Source of the DNA: Candidatus Cloacimonetes bacterium HGW-Cloacimonetes-3 | GTDB lineage: Bacteria > Cloacimonadota > Cloacimonadia > Cloacimonadales > Cloacimonadaceae | DNA: 55,338 bases | Assembly (NCBI GenBank): GCA_002840645.1 | Contig: PHBO01000013.1 | Location: forward strand, 1 to 55,338 | Direction: 5' to 3' | Shown: piece after piece, positions 26,418 to 35,157 of the stretch | Layout: every line of letters starts with the position of its first letter | How positions within the stretch are numbered: the stretch's first letter is position 1 | Program-made: the position numbers and the translations under genes | The notes under the pieces: generated by a model | Told to the model about the DNA's origin: nothing | The model's database searches: none | Seen by the model: only the letters and a program-made list of their open reading frames with translations

Positions 26418-28592
26418 CTACTTGCAATCATGCTGCCAAACCCCATCCCACTTGTCCCAATCAATGATATCTATTCTTTCCAGCATAATCAAACAGGGCT
26501 TATCATCTTTGTTATAGTTCAGTGCTTCCAGAAAATGTGCTTTTGCTTCTGATCGGTGCCCTGAGTGCATCAAAGCGAGAGCAGTCTCGTAGGTGCGGTA
26601 GCAGGTTTTGGAGCTTTCATCTGTATTGCTTGCATTTAGATAGTCTATCACTTCAAATATATCGGAAACAATCTCTTTGCCTTTCACGGTTACTCTGTCC
26701 AGTTTGCGACATAAGAACTGGTCTTTAACCAACTGATAGGTACATTCATCTATGATAATAGAAGTTCCATAGTATTTGTTTAGGCTTTCCAAACGGGAGC
26801 AGAAGTTCATTCTGTCCCCAATACCGGTGTAATTGAAGATGCTATCTGAACCAATGTTTCCTACTATTACTTCTCCGGTTGCAACACCAATGCCAATGCG
26901 AAAATCACTAAGGACGGGATGTTGAGAGTAATCACGTTTTAAACTGAAGGATAAATCTCTTATCTCCAAGGCAGTCTTAACTGCATTAAGGGCGAACTCT
27001 GGATAGGGGAGAGGTGCCCCATAAAGCGCAAGCACCGCGTCGCCGATGTATTTATCCAGCAATCCGCGATTAGCAACAATCAGTTCTGTAGCTTCATTAA
27101 AATATAGGTTCATAAAGCCGGTGATTTCTGCTGGACTTAGTTTCTCGCAGTAAGAAGTGAAATTACGCACATCCACGAACATAATGCTTACAGTTTTCTT
27201 TTCTCCACCCGGAGAAAGGCTCTGCGATCCCTTCATAATCTGACTGATTACGTCTCTGGACACATAATGCTCGAAGGCGTTGCGTACTTTCTTCTTTTCT
27301 ACAGTAGCAAAGTGCGATTGAGCACTGAAGATACTTGTAAACCCAATAATCCAAGGTAACAAGATCGAAGAATAGGATAAGCACAGTCCAGATGAAACAT
27401 ACATGATATAAAACACTGGAAACAACAATGCAGTGAATAGCACAAACATGCTTATCGAAAACAGAGGTTTTGCTTTTCGGATAACAAGTACAAGTAATAA
27501 GAGCAGCAATACATCAATAACTAATATCCACCAGATATTTAGCCATCGTATATGGGTGGATTCCAGCAAGTTGCGGATAAAGGTGGCGTGCAGTTCTACT
27601 CCGGGATAGTTTGAATCAAGGGGAGTGCTCTTTATATCTCTAAGTCCTGATGCTGATGAGCCTATAAGCACTATTCTATCTTTAAAGAAGCCTGGCTGAA
27701 TACGTTGCAGTAAAACATCCGAGAAAGATATATATCTGAATGCGCCCTGTGCGCCATAGTATTTCAAGTAACACAAACCATCACTGCTTAAAGGGATATT
27801 GCGTACTATCTTCTTACCTGAGTACAATTTGCAGACATCTGAAGTTTCCATGCGGTCAACCCCCAAAAGGTCGAGACACATCTGGAAGCTGAAGTTAAGA
27901 TAAAAATTATCCTTATAGCCAAGAAACAAAGGGTAGTCGTGGATAATACCGGATTCATCAGCTATAATATGGGCGAAACCTACTCCAGCTGCAACGTTGG
28001 CAAATTTGTCTATAGGGGGATGTATATTGTTTAAAGGGATGTAACTAAGCGGTTGTAAATCCCAAGTGCTAACGATGGAAGGAATGTCCTTTTGGGGGGT
28101 GTTATCATCGCTGTTATACATTGCCAGATATACATTACCAGCCTGCTCGATTGATTTGGCGAGCACAGCATCTGAACTTAGCAGGTCAATAATCTGATCA
28201 GCATTGGTTTCAGGAATACCCATAATATCCTTCAACCGATTTCTTGTATACCCAGATATGCTATCGTTTTCGGTGAAGAATACATCCATGCCGATGGCGA
28301 TGGGTTCATCTGCAGACAATATATCAATCAGATCGGCAAATAGAAAGGACTTCCAGGTAGAATATTGTCCAAGTGTGGAAATGCTCTTTTCGTCGATATC
28401 CACAATGCAGATATCATCGTACACTCCTTGTATGTCCGTATTGGATAGTGCGTTCCCGAAATCTACGAGGGTATCATAAATCCTTAAGTCGGCTATTCTT
28501 AGCAATTGTTTTGATATGGGCATGTGCAAGAGTAGAAAAGACCCAAGTAATACCCCAACGACAATCAGGAGATAGCGGAAAAGTATACGCAT
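26418..28592 (-). CDS. CHASE2-domain adenylate cyclase (class III)
   Basis: This 724-residue membrane sensor should make cAMP. One N-terminal helix (LIVVGVLLGSFLLL) precedes a periplasmic CHASE2 domain (about residues 45-330: ICIVDIDEKSISTLG, AIGMDVFF, FKDRIVLIGSSASGLRD). Three membrane helices lie at about 350-425. The cyclase domain (about 465-640) has the metal site FVDVRNFTS, the second aspartate and adenine-type lysine in LDKYIGDAVLALYG, and YTGIGDRMNFCSRLE with the transition-state asparagine/arginine. The catalytic residues look intact. A short helical repeat-like tail (ALALMHSGHRSEAKAHFLEA) ends it. FecR-like and NHL/TPR genes precede it in the same operon (7- and 10-base gaps), suggesting they form or modulate its input. 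Confidence 0.9.
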   Translation of the reverse strand: MRILFRYLLIVVGVLLGSFLLLHMPISKQLLRIADLRIYDTLVDFGNALSNTDIQGVYDDICIVDIDEKSISTLGQYSTWKSFLFADLIDILSADEPIAIGMDVFFTENDSISGYTRNRLKDIMGIPETNADQIIDLLSSDAVLAKSIEQAGNVYLAMYNSDDNTPQKDIPSIVSTWDLQPLSYIPLNNIHPPIDKFANVAAGVGFAHIIADESGIIHDYPLFLGYKDNFYLNFSFQMCLDLLGVDRMETSDVCKLYSGKKIVRNIPLSSDGLCYLKYYGAQGAFRYISFSDVLLQRIQPGFFKDRIVLIGSSASGLRDIKSTPLDSNYPGVELHATFIRNLLESTHIRWLNIWWILVIDVLLLLLLVLVIRKAKPLFSISMFVLFTALLFPVFYIMYVSSGLCLSYSSILLPWIIGFTSIFSAQSHFATVEKKKVRNAFEHYVSRDVISQIMKGSQSLSPGGEKKTVSIMFVDVRNFTSYCEKLSPAEITGFMNLYFNEATELIVANRGLLDKYIGDAVLALYGAPLPYPEFALNAVKTALEIRDLSFSLKRDYSQHPVLSDFRIGIGVATGEVIVGNIGSDSIFNYTGIGDRMNFCSRLESLNKYYGTSIIIDECTYQLVKDQFLCRKLDRVTVKGKEIVSDIFEVIDYLNASNTDESSKTCYRTYETALALMHSGHRSEAKAHFLEALNYNKDDKPCLIMLERIDIIDWDKWDGVWQHDCK

Positions 28593-28599
28593 TAGTACT

Positions 28600-29268
28600 T
28601 TATTTGTCAGTGGGAAGGCTATCCAGTGTTGTACTTTCAGGGAAGTCTTGTTTCAATAACGTTACATGTTTTTTAAGCTTAACCACATCGCCCAATGAGT
28701 CGTAGATTAGAATCAAATAGGCATGAGAAAGCTCGGCATCCTTTTTTAGGGGAGCTTGATTAATCACTTTCTCGAAGAGCGGTATGGCTTTAGTATATTG
28801 CTTGGTTTCATAAAGTGATATTGCTTCAGAAATTTCCTGTAGTTCCTCAATATACCAGAAAAGAAGGCTATCTCTGCTGACATCAGCTTCTTCACGTCTT
28901 ATTCCCGCAGTGCTTGATGCGCGGCGCTTGTTTTGTAGTTTGAGATTTCCTACTTTGTTCTCTAATTTGTTTTTCCAATTCTGCTTGGAAGATGCTTCAT
29001 CCAAAAGTTTACGTACGCCAACCTGTCTGTTAGCAGGGACAGTTGATGTACCTCCTTCAGACCATTGCACTTCCACAGAAGAATCTGGACCTGTCTTTAG
29101 AAATCCATCTTCAGAAATGGGTAAGCCCAAAGAGGCAAATTTGTAAGGTTGGTTCTGATTTGCCCTGTACTGCACTTCTCCAAGGATAAAGCGGATTTTC
29201 CCCACTTGTGCAGCTCCAAGATGAATGCTAATAAAGCACACGGAGATGATTAAAATAAGCCTATTCAT
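28600..29268 (-). CDS. FecR-like domain protein with TPR-type tail
   Basis: This 222-residue exported protein has a signal peptide ending GAAQ at about residue 20. Residues 21-90 resemble a FecR domain: VGKIRFILGEVQYRANQN, then FLKTGPDSSVEVQWSEGGTS. A charged linker rich in lysine and arginine follows. The C-terminal ~80 residues are helical and repeat-like (AISLYETKQYTKAIPLFEKV, HAYLILIYDSLGDVVKLKKH), resembling one or two TPR units. FecR-like proteins are often found beside CHASE2 cyclases, and here the cyclase starts seven bases downstream. It probably works in the periplasm as a partner of the sensor. The ribosome site AGGGGAA is clear. Confidence 0.75.
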   Translation of the reverse strand: MNRLILIISVCFISIHLGAAQVGKIRFILGEVQYRANQNQPYKFASLGLPISEDGFLKTGPDSSVEVQWSEGGTSTVPANRQVGVRKLLDEASSKQNWKNKLENKVGNLKLQNKRRASSTAGIRREEADVSRDSLLFWYIEELQEISEAISLYETKQYTKAIPLFEKVINQAPLKKDAELSHAYLILIYDSLGDVVKLKKHVTLLKQDFPESTTLDSLPTDK

Positions 29269-29278
29269 TTTATTCCCC

Positions 29279-32200
29279 TTAGTTTAGCAAGTCTGAGAAT
29301 ATTTTAACATCGAGGTTCTTTATTATATTACGATCCTTTAGTTGGTTAAAATACTCTTTTGCTTTCTTTATATTGCCTTGGCGGTATTCCAAAATACAGA
29401 GATTGCGTAATACCAAATCTGGTTCCTGTGTGTTTCTGAGTGCGTTTTGGTATTGGTCTCTGGCTTTGTTAAATTGACCTGTTTCGTAGTAGAGATTACC
29501 CAAATTCACATAAGCGGATAAGTTGTTAGGGTCTTTCTTCAAGACACCTTCCCACAGGTTTATAGCAACTTCAAATTTGTTGTTTTGTACCGCCCAGATA
29601 GCATATTGATTTACAACAGAGATGTTGTTTGGATATTTCGCTATCGTTTGGCGGTATTCCTCTTCGCGAGATAGCTGCCCCATAATAGATATATTCTCCA
29701 CATCACTATTATATAAGGCAAGGGTTTCGTTGTTTTTACCGAATTGGTTGTACTGTACGATATCGCTATAATTGGCAGGAGGGTATAGCTTGTGAGCATC
29801 AGCAAACTCAATCAAATCGGGATAGATGCCTTGATCCAACATTTTGTCATAAAAGCGGATCGCGTAGAGCCAGCTCTCAGAGAAGCTGCTTTTTCCCAGC
29901 TGCGTTGTTTCCACGGGTATCCAGTATTTCTCGTTTACATATATTAAGTGATTAAGGTCAATCCCGCTTTCCGCAGCTTCTTCTTTGCTAAATCTTGAAT
30001 CAAAGACAAGCATAACATGTCCGGGGAAATCTATAAACCCGCAATCAACGCCGATTGTAGAGAGTAGCGTAGCCATTAAGGCAAGCAGATCTTCGCAATC
30101 CCCGGATTTACGGTTTAAAGTTTGGAAGGGGTATTGGACATAATCATATTTACTATCCGATGCATTGCTTGATGTGTTATCCGATATAAAGCTAATCCCA
30201 TTGGCGCGTAAAAAGCTCCAGATTTGGATGGCGCGTTGGAGGTTCTTATTCATCTGGCGGGCAGGGGCTTTAGAAAACATCTGCACCACATTTGTACTTA
30301 CAAAATCACGCATAATTTCGTCAGCAGGATTTATGAAGCTGGCAAACTGTTTGCGGTTATTCCAGTCCATGGCAGAGGCAGACATGGCATTTATACTTAC
30401 TTGCTCTTTAGTTATGCTGACGGGTGTCCCTTCCCACTTATAGTCCAGTTTCAATTCCGTCGATATCGTAGTAGGGGCATCTTTGCATAACGTGAAGATG
30501 TTTAAGTTTATCGGTAAAATGATATCAACCACATGATTCTGATTAGGAAGCAGGGTTTGGATAGTAGTTTCAAAAGCTCTGTCCGCTATCTGAGGTGCAG
30601 ATACTCTGATTCTCACATTCTGGATGGGGACATTTCGATTGTTAAAAAGAATAACACTTCCAAGCGGATGAGTTTTGTAAAACTCCTGCAAAGAGGGATA
30701 AAGCTTTTGATAGAAATATGCTTTGATTTCCACTTCCGGTTTGTTTTTGTTGTAAAAATCTCTTGCTTGTGTGGCATCAATCAACTTGGCTTGCAGAACA
30801 GAGTTATTGGGGGCGTAGTTCACAGCAATTTGCAGCTCGCGATAAGCATCGTCATATCGCTGCTCAATTGTCAACAAATCCGCATACAGCTCATGGAAAG
30901 AAGTAGTAGAAGCATCACTTTTAATAAACTGATTAGCATCATTCAATACTGATAAAGCATCCGAAAAGCGGTTTGCTTTTTTCAATGCTTCCGCATAGGC
31001 AAATCCATATTGTACTTCTTCTGAGTTCAGCTCCCAGGCTTTTGCAAAGTTCATTAAAGCCTCATTGCTCTTTCGGCTTTCGCTATAAGCTCTGGCAAGG
31101 CAGTAATAATTTTCTGCCTTACCGGGATTCTGGCGTACAGCATTGCTATAATAATCTTCAGCATATGCAAAATTGCCGGATGAGAAATAGATATCTCCCA
31201 AAAGCTTATAAACCACATCCAGATTTTGTTCCTTAAATCGGTTTAACAATCGCTGTAGCAGAGTTAAAGCTTCATCATTCCTGTTGGCAAGAATCAGTAG
31301 CTCTGCTATTTTTACATTGCTTTGAAAGCTATCCTCAATTGTTAACAACTCGCGCATGTTTGCCAATGCAGCATCATAACTACCCAGATTCTCATTTGCC
31401 CATGCAAGGTATTGCAGTATGTTGGAGTCCGTTTGAAATTTGTTGATATAGGCGTTGCTAAGGGACAGGACTTTTGCATAATTATTGTTTAAGTAATATA
31501 GCGAGATTAGCTGATTTTGTATCTCTTTTGTATCATTAGCCTTGAATTTTTCGAGGTAAGCTATCCCCTGCCGATACTCTTTCTCAAGCTTGAATATATT
31601 CACAGTTTCGAGAATGAACTCCAGCCTTTGCCCACCCATTGCCATAGCGGATTCCATACTTATAAGGGCTTTCTCGTACTCATGTAGATTAGTGTAGTAT
31701 TTTGCTTCCGAAACATAGCTATTTACTATTTCTTCATCAATTCGAGGGTCATTAAAAACTGCTGCTGCCTGCTTATAAGCTACAATTGCGTGCGAGTACA
31801 TATTGTTTGCTGCAAGATAGCGAGCATAGGAGTAAACATCTTCTACTTCTATGCTCGGTAAACTGCAATACCCATCTAAGGAAAGGGATGAAACTGAATA
31901 TCGCGCTACACTACTTTGGGGATCTTTTATCACAAATCTTGGTTCTGAAACTTGATATTGCTCTACATCTCCGTCTCCGGTTTTGATAACAAGCCACTTA
32001 CTGATGCCTTCAGGCACAGCCCAGCACAATTCCGCCTGTGCATCGGGATTAAGTTTTATTTGTAAAGTCTGCAGTTTTATAGGGCAGTACACAAAGCGTA
32101 GTTTGCGTGCGGTGGTAGCTCCTTTGTCACTTATGAAAAGCGATTTTTCCCAGTCATTATAGTTAATCTGATAGATATTGGCAAAGTTTGGAAATACCGC

Positions 32201-33835
32201 CTTGGCATTTTTGGCAAAGTACTTATGTTCAACTTTAGTTCCATTAAGGATAACCAGTTGTTGAGTTATTGAGTTTATATACCCCATTCGGTTCTCATAG
32301 ATTAAATCAAAAGTACTAATAGCATCATCCTGGAAAACAAGGGTCTTTTGTTGTGGGTTTGCTAAGGGTAGCTCATATATTGAATTACCATTGGCAAGCA
32401 TAAATAGAGAGTAACCCTTAATTCGCAATTGATTTGGTACAAGTTTGCTTTCCTTAAATTCAATATTTCCAATAAACATGTAGTTTTCGTTAAATATAGA
32501 TATGCGTAAGTTTCCGCTATCAGCCACGTACAACAAGCCATCATCTGAAGTTACAAGGCTGGTTGGAGTATTCAGCCTGCCTTCTTTTGAACCCTTCATG
32601 CCAAAGCTATCCATAAACGCACCGGTAAGTTTGTTAAATATATAGATTTTGTGCGATTTACTGTCGGCAACAAATAGCTTCATGTTAAAAACAGCGATAG
32701 CATCAAAGCTCTTCACTCCCTGCTTACTAAAGGAAACTGCATTTATAGTGTATCGTTTATTGCCATAAGCATTGCAGGTTATACTACGAGTTAGCTTTGT
32801 ACCTGATAAAATTGAATCATGGACAAAATATTCCAAACTATCATTCACTATGTAATCATACAGGGGAGGTGTATTAGAAGTTTCCAGTGCCGGACGCATG
32901 GTGAATTCCGGTATTGGGAGCAACGTTTTGCCGGAGAATTCAGTATCTTTAAAAAGCCTGATTATCTTTTGTTTGCTGTCCAGGATAGCGAGTAAGACAT
33001 CGCTCTCCCAAGGGAATACATGCACAATCGCAGGTGCTAAAAAAGAACTCGGAGAGTTTCCCTTATCTTTGTTTCCCCAGGTGGATTTGGAGATGATTCG
33101 TCCCTCAGAATTTACTTTCCCTATTTTCGTGCTGCCAGTGTAGATAACGTAAAGTTCATTATATTGGTTAACTGCTATATCTGCAACTGTATCTTTCTTA
33201 TCCTGAATTGTTTGGATTTCAAAGCCTTTCTTTGGATTCAGATCCTGATCAAATATCTGCACTTCTGTGTAAGTGAGTTTGGCTGATAAAACACGGAGTA
33301 GTTGATCTTGCCCTATACACATGGAAATGGGATTCAGTATCGCTGTTTTACCTACAAACATACCTTCGTTGCTAAAAGCTAAAAGCTCACTACGTCCCGC
33401 ATCCAGCACATATAGATAGCCTTGTTGGTTCACAACCAGGCGAAGTGCTTTTTTAAACTGGATATCAGGTGCACCTTTTGTCGTGATGGTTCTTTGGTGA
33501 GTGCCTTCCATGTTGTAAACACGGATGCTGCTATTCTTTGAATCCAGGATATACAGTGAGTTTGCATCACCGGTTATGTCATCTGCCTTCACTCCTCCAG
33601 GGAGCTTGGTAAAGACACGTTGGTTAAATGCCATCTTATTGGTATCCCAAACCATGATATTACCGTTTGAGTTGTCCACTGCATAAATGAAAGATCCCCA
33701 GAGATGGAATTTAGTTGCACCAAAATTACCATCTTTGCCCTTGAGGGCAGGAACTGTGTGTAAGGGTTGCGGCACAGCATTTAATATAGTGCATAGCAAT
33801 AGTAGTATGATGATGCCAAAGCAAGTTTTCTTCAT
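29279..33835 (-). CDS. Large exported NHL-propeller / TPR / transglutaminase-like protein
   Basis: This 1518-residue protein has a signal peptide (CFGIIILLLLCTILNA). Residues ~30-560 contain NHL/propeller-type repeats, e.g. LRLVVNQQGYLYVLDAGRSE and NTPTSLVTSDDGLLYVADSGN. About 660-1060 holds a run of TPR repeats, e.g. AENYYCLARAYSESRKSNEA. Next comes a transglutaminase-like domain (about 1190-1300) with NRKSGDCEDLLALMATLLST (cysteine ~1249), GHVMLVFD (histidine ~1272) and a likely third residue downstream, so the catalytic triad may be intact. The C-terminus has more TPRs (LSAYVNLGNLYYETGQFNKA). It opens the operon with the FecR-like and cyclase genes. A surface or periplasmic scaffold or peptidase role is possible, not known. 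Confidence 0.8.
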   Translation of the reverse strand: MKKTCFGIIILLLLCTILNAVPQPLHTVPALKGKDGNFGATKFHLWGSFIYAVDNSNGNIMVWDTNKMAFNQRVFTKLPGGVKADDITGDANSLYILDSKNSSIRVYNMEGTHQRTITTKGAPDIQFKKALRLVVNQQGYLYVLDAGRSELLAFSNEGMFVGKTAILNPISMCIGQDQLLRVLSAKLTYTEVQIFDQDLNPKKGFEIQTIQDKKDTVADIAVNQYNELYVIYTGSTKIGKVNSEGRIISKSTWGNKDKGNSPSSFLAPAIVHVFPWESDVLLAILDSKQKIIRLFKDTEFSGKTLLPIPEFTMRPALETSNTPPLYDYIVNDSLEYFVHDSILSGTKLTRSITCNAYGNKRYTINAVSFSKQGVKSFDAIAVFNMKLFVADSKSHKIYIFNKLTGAFMDSFGMKGSKEGRLNTPTSLVTSDDGLLYVADSGNLRISIFNENYMFIGNIEFKESKLVPNQLRIKGYSLFMLANGNSIYELPLANPQQKTLVFQDDAISTFDLIYENRMGYINSITQQLVILNGTKVEHKYFAKNAKAVFPNFANIYQINYNDWEKSLFISDKGATTARKLRFVYCPIKLQTLQIKLNPDAQAELCWAVPEGISKWLVIKTGDGDVEQYQVSEPRFVIKDPQSSVARYSVSSLSLDGYCSLPSIEVEDVYSYARYLAANNMYSHAIVAYKQAAAVFNDPRIDEEIVNSYVSEAKYYTNLHEYEKALISMESAMAMGGQRLEFILETVNIFKLEKEYRQGIAYLEKFKANDTKEIQNQLISLYYLNNNYAKVLSLSNAYINKFQTDSNILQYLAWANENLGSYDAALANMRELLTIEDSFQSNVKIAELLILANRNDEALTLLQRLLNRFKEQNLDVVYKLLGDIYFSSGNFAYAEDYYSNAVRQNPGKAENYYCLARAYSESRKSNEALMNFAKAWELNSEEVQYGFAYAEALKKANRFSDALSVLNDANQFIKSDASTTSFHELYADLLTIEQRYDDAYRELQIAVNYAPNNSVLQAKLIDATQARDFYNKNKPEVEIKAYFYQKLYPSLQEFYKTHPLGSVILFNNRNVPIQNVRIRVSAPQIADRAFETTIQTLLPNQNHVVDIILPINLNIFTLCKDAPTTISTELKLDYKWEGTPVSITKEQVSINAMSASAMDWNNRKQFASFINPADEIMRDFVSTNVVQMFSKAPARQMNKNLQRAIQIWSFLRANGISFISDNTSSNASDSKYDYVQYPFQTLNRKSGDCEDLLALMATLLSTIGVDCGFIDFPGHVMLVFDSRFSKEEAAESGIDLNHLIYVNEKYWIPVETTQLGKSSFSESWLYAIRFYDKMLDQGIYPDLIEFADAHKLYPPANYSDIVQYNQFGKNNETLALYNSDVENISIMGQLSREEEYRQTIAKYPNNISVVNQYAIWAVQNNKFEVAINLWEGVLKKDPNNLSAYVNLGNLYYETGQFNKARDQYQNALRNTQEPDLVLRNLCILEYRQGNIKKAKEYFNQLKDRNIIKNLDVKIFSDLLN

Positions 33836-33865
33836 AATCTCTCCACCAATGAATCCATGAAACTC

Positions 33866-33893
33866 AGATTATCAGAGTGGGTGGGAATGTCAA
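33866..33893 (-). promoter_or_regulatory. Promoter candidate of the NHL-FecR-cyclase operon
   Basis: Minus-strand TTGACA (33888-33893) and TAATCT (33866-33871) are 16 bases apart, about 30 bases before the start codon, which is preceded by GGTGGAGAG. This is one of the best promoter matches in the window. Confidence 0.5.
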
Positions 33894-33960
33894 GCTAAAA
33901 GCACCGATGATCTATTTCTTTTTTTTAATCGAGACAAGAAGCCAAGTTTTATCAGAGTAC

Positions 33961-34063
33961 TTTCTTACAGCAATTGCTTTAGCATTACGCATGAATTACG
34001 CATCTCATCCGTATTTCATGCGTAATTCATAAGTAATTCATGCAGGGGCAATGCTGTAAAGAA
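33961..34063. repeat. Intergenic palindrome D (GAATTACGCAT word)
   Basis: Inner arms ATTACGCATGAATTAC (from 33984) and GTATTTCATGCGTAAT (34011-34026) pair with one mismatch. The left arm with its following G equals that of element B exactly over 17 bases. A further pair TTACAGCA (33965-33972) and TGCTGTAA (34052-34059) flanks the whole. The leader TTTCTTACAGCAATTGCTT resembles the other leaders. The 297-base gap between the promoter above and the dusB end holds only this, a run of eight T at about 33918, and short AT-rich sequence. Confidence 0.8.
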
Positions 34064-34132
34064 CTAAATGAGAATGGTATAACCCGCTGCCTGCTTACTG
34101 CGATAATAGTGATAAAAAGGAATGAGAAGGTA

Positions 34133-35134
34133 TTAGAATGGAGTAAATGCTGTATTTAGAGTAGTTATAAGCTCACTTAAACTATCAATGTGGTTTATCT
34201 TATTACGCAATTCAGCTGCACCCAACAGCCCACGTGTGTAAAAACAAAGTTGAGAGCGCATTTCTTTTACCACAACAGCTTCTCGCTTGAATCTAAGGGC
34301 ATAATCGATGTGCTTCAGTATTATTTGTAAAAGATTAGCCTTAGTAACAGGGTTATAACTGCCATTTGTTAGTAACTGCCTGATTTGCGAGAAAAGCCAG
34401 GGTTTACCAAGAGCACCGCGTCCTATCATAAGCCCGTTGCAATTGGTTTCCTGCATCATCCTTTGTGCATCTTCCGGGCACAGGATATCTCCATTACCAA
34501 TGAGTGGGATGCTAATTACAGATTTCAGTTCTTTGATATGCTTCCAATTGCTCTTGCCGGAAAACATCTGCTTCACCGTGCGGGGATGAAGACAAAGAAA
34601 ATCTGCACCGGAAGCTTCCATACGCTTTCCAAAATCAAGGTAGTTTAAGTTGTTGGCATCCATGCCACTGCGGAATTTAACGCTTAAAGGAATATTTGCG
34701 CCTATCGTCCGCTTGATTTCCTTAACAATGGCTTCTGCAAGCTCGGGAGTTTGCATCAATGCACTTCCTGCACCGCGTCGAATAACTTTCTTCACAGGGC
34801 AACCCATGTTTACATCAATGAAATCTGGATTGTAGGGGAGTAAAAACTCAGCAGCTTTAGCCATAACATGGGGGTTGTTTCCAAATATCTGAATGCCCAA
34901 GGGACGCTCTACATCGTCAAAAAGGATGTACTTAATGGTCTTTGCAGAATCGCGGGTTAAGCCATCAGCACTTACCATTTCGCTAACCAATACCTCAGCA
35001 CCACAATCCTTGCAGAGCAATCTGAACGCCTGATCTGTGTATCCAGCCAGGGGCGCAAGAAAAAGGGGTATCTCTGGTTTAATTGAGAATTGAGAATTGA
35101 GAATTGACAATGCTATCCTTCCCTCATTCTCCAC
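34133..35134 (-). CDS. dusB: tRNA-dihydrouridine synthase (DusB type)
   Basis: Dus enzymes reduce uridine to dihydrouridine in tRNA with FMN. The 333-residue product has FLAPLAGYTDQAFRLL at the start of the barrel, VSEMVSADGL, the catalytic cysteine in DVNMGCPVKKVIRRGAGSAL (cysteine about residue 105), VKFRSGMD, LHPRTVKQMFSGKSNW and IGNGDIL, plus GRGALGKPW. The first ~22 residues (ALSILNSQFSIKPEI) are encoded by the repeat at 35081-35156. GTG at 35134 has GGGAG at six bases; TTG at 35110 has GGAAGG at five and is a good alternative. Last gene of membrane protein-trmB-HD-GYP-dusB. Confidence 0.9.
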   Translation of the reverse strand: MENEGRIALSILNSQFSIKPEIPLFLAPLAGYTDQAFRLLCKDCGAEVLVSEMVSADGLTRDSAKTIKYILFDDVERPLGIQIFGNNPHVMAKAAEFLLPYNPDFIDVNMGCPVKKVIRRGAGSALMQTPELAEAIVKEIKRTIGANIPLSVKFRSGMDANNLNYLDFGKRMEASGADFLCLHPRTVKQMFSGKSNWKHIKELKSVISIPLIGNGDILCPEDAQRMMQETNCNGLMIGRGALGKPWLFSQIRQLLTNGSYNPVTKANLLQIILKHIDYALRFKREAVVVKEMRSQLCFYTRGLLGAAELRNKINHIDSLSELITTLNTAFTPF

Positions 35135-35156
35135 AGTTAACTCCCAATTCTCAATT
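35081..35156. repeat. GAGAATTGA-word repeat at the dusB start
   Basis: GAATTGA units are repeated in tandem in AATTGAGAATTGAGAATTGA and beyond (35081-35107). The complement CAATTCTCAATT lies at 35145-35156, giving a 12-bp inverted pair with AATTGAGAATTG (35081-35092). It fills the space from the HD-GYP stop codon into dusB and encodes the N-terminal tail of DusB. The same word occurs at 19075-19114. Confidence 0.75.
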
Positions 35157-35157
35157 A

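Noticed and set aside
30533-30952. 139-codon open frame on the plus strand inside the NHL/TPR gene
   Set aside because: The minus-strand frame encodes clear TPR and other domains; the plus frame has no recognisable features and is a shadow.
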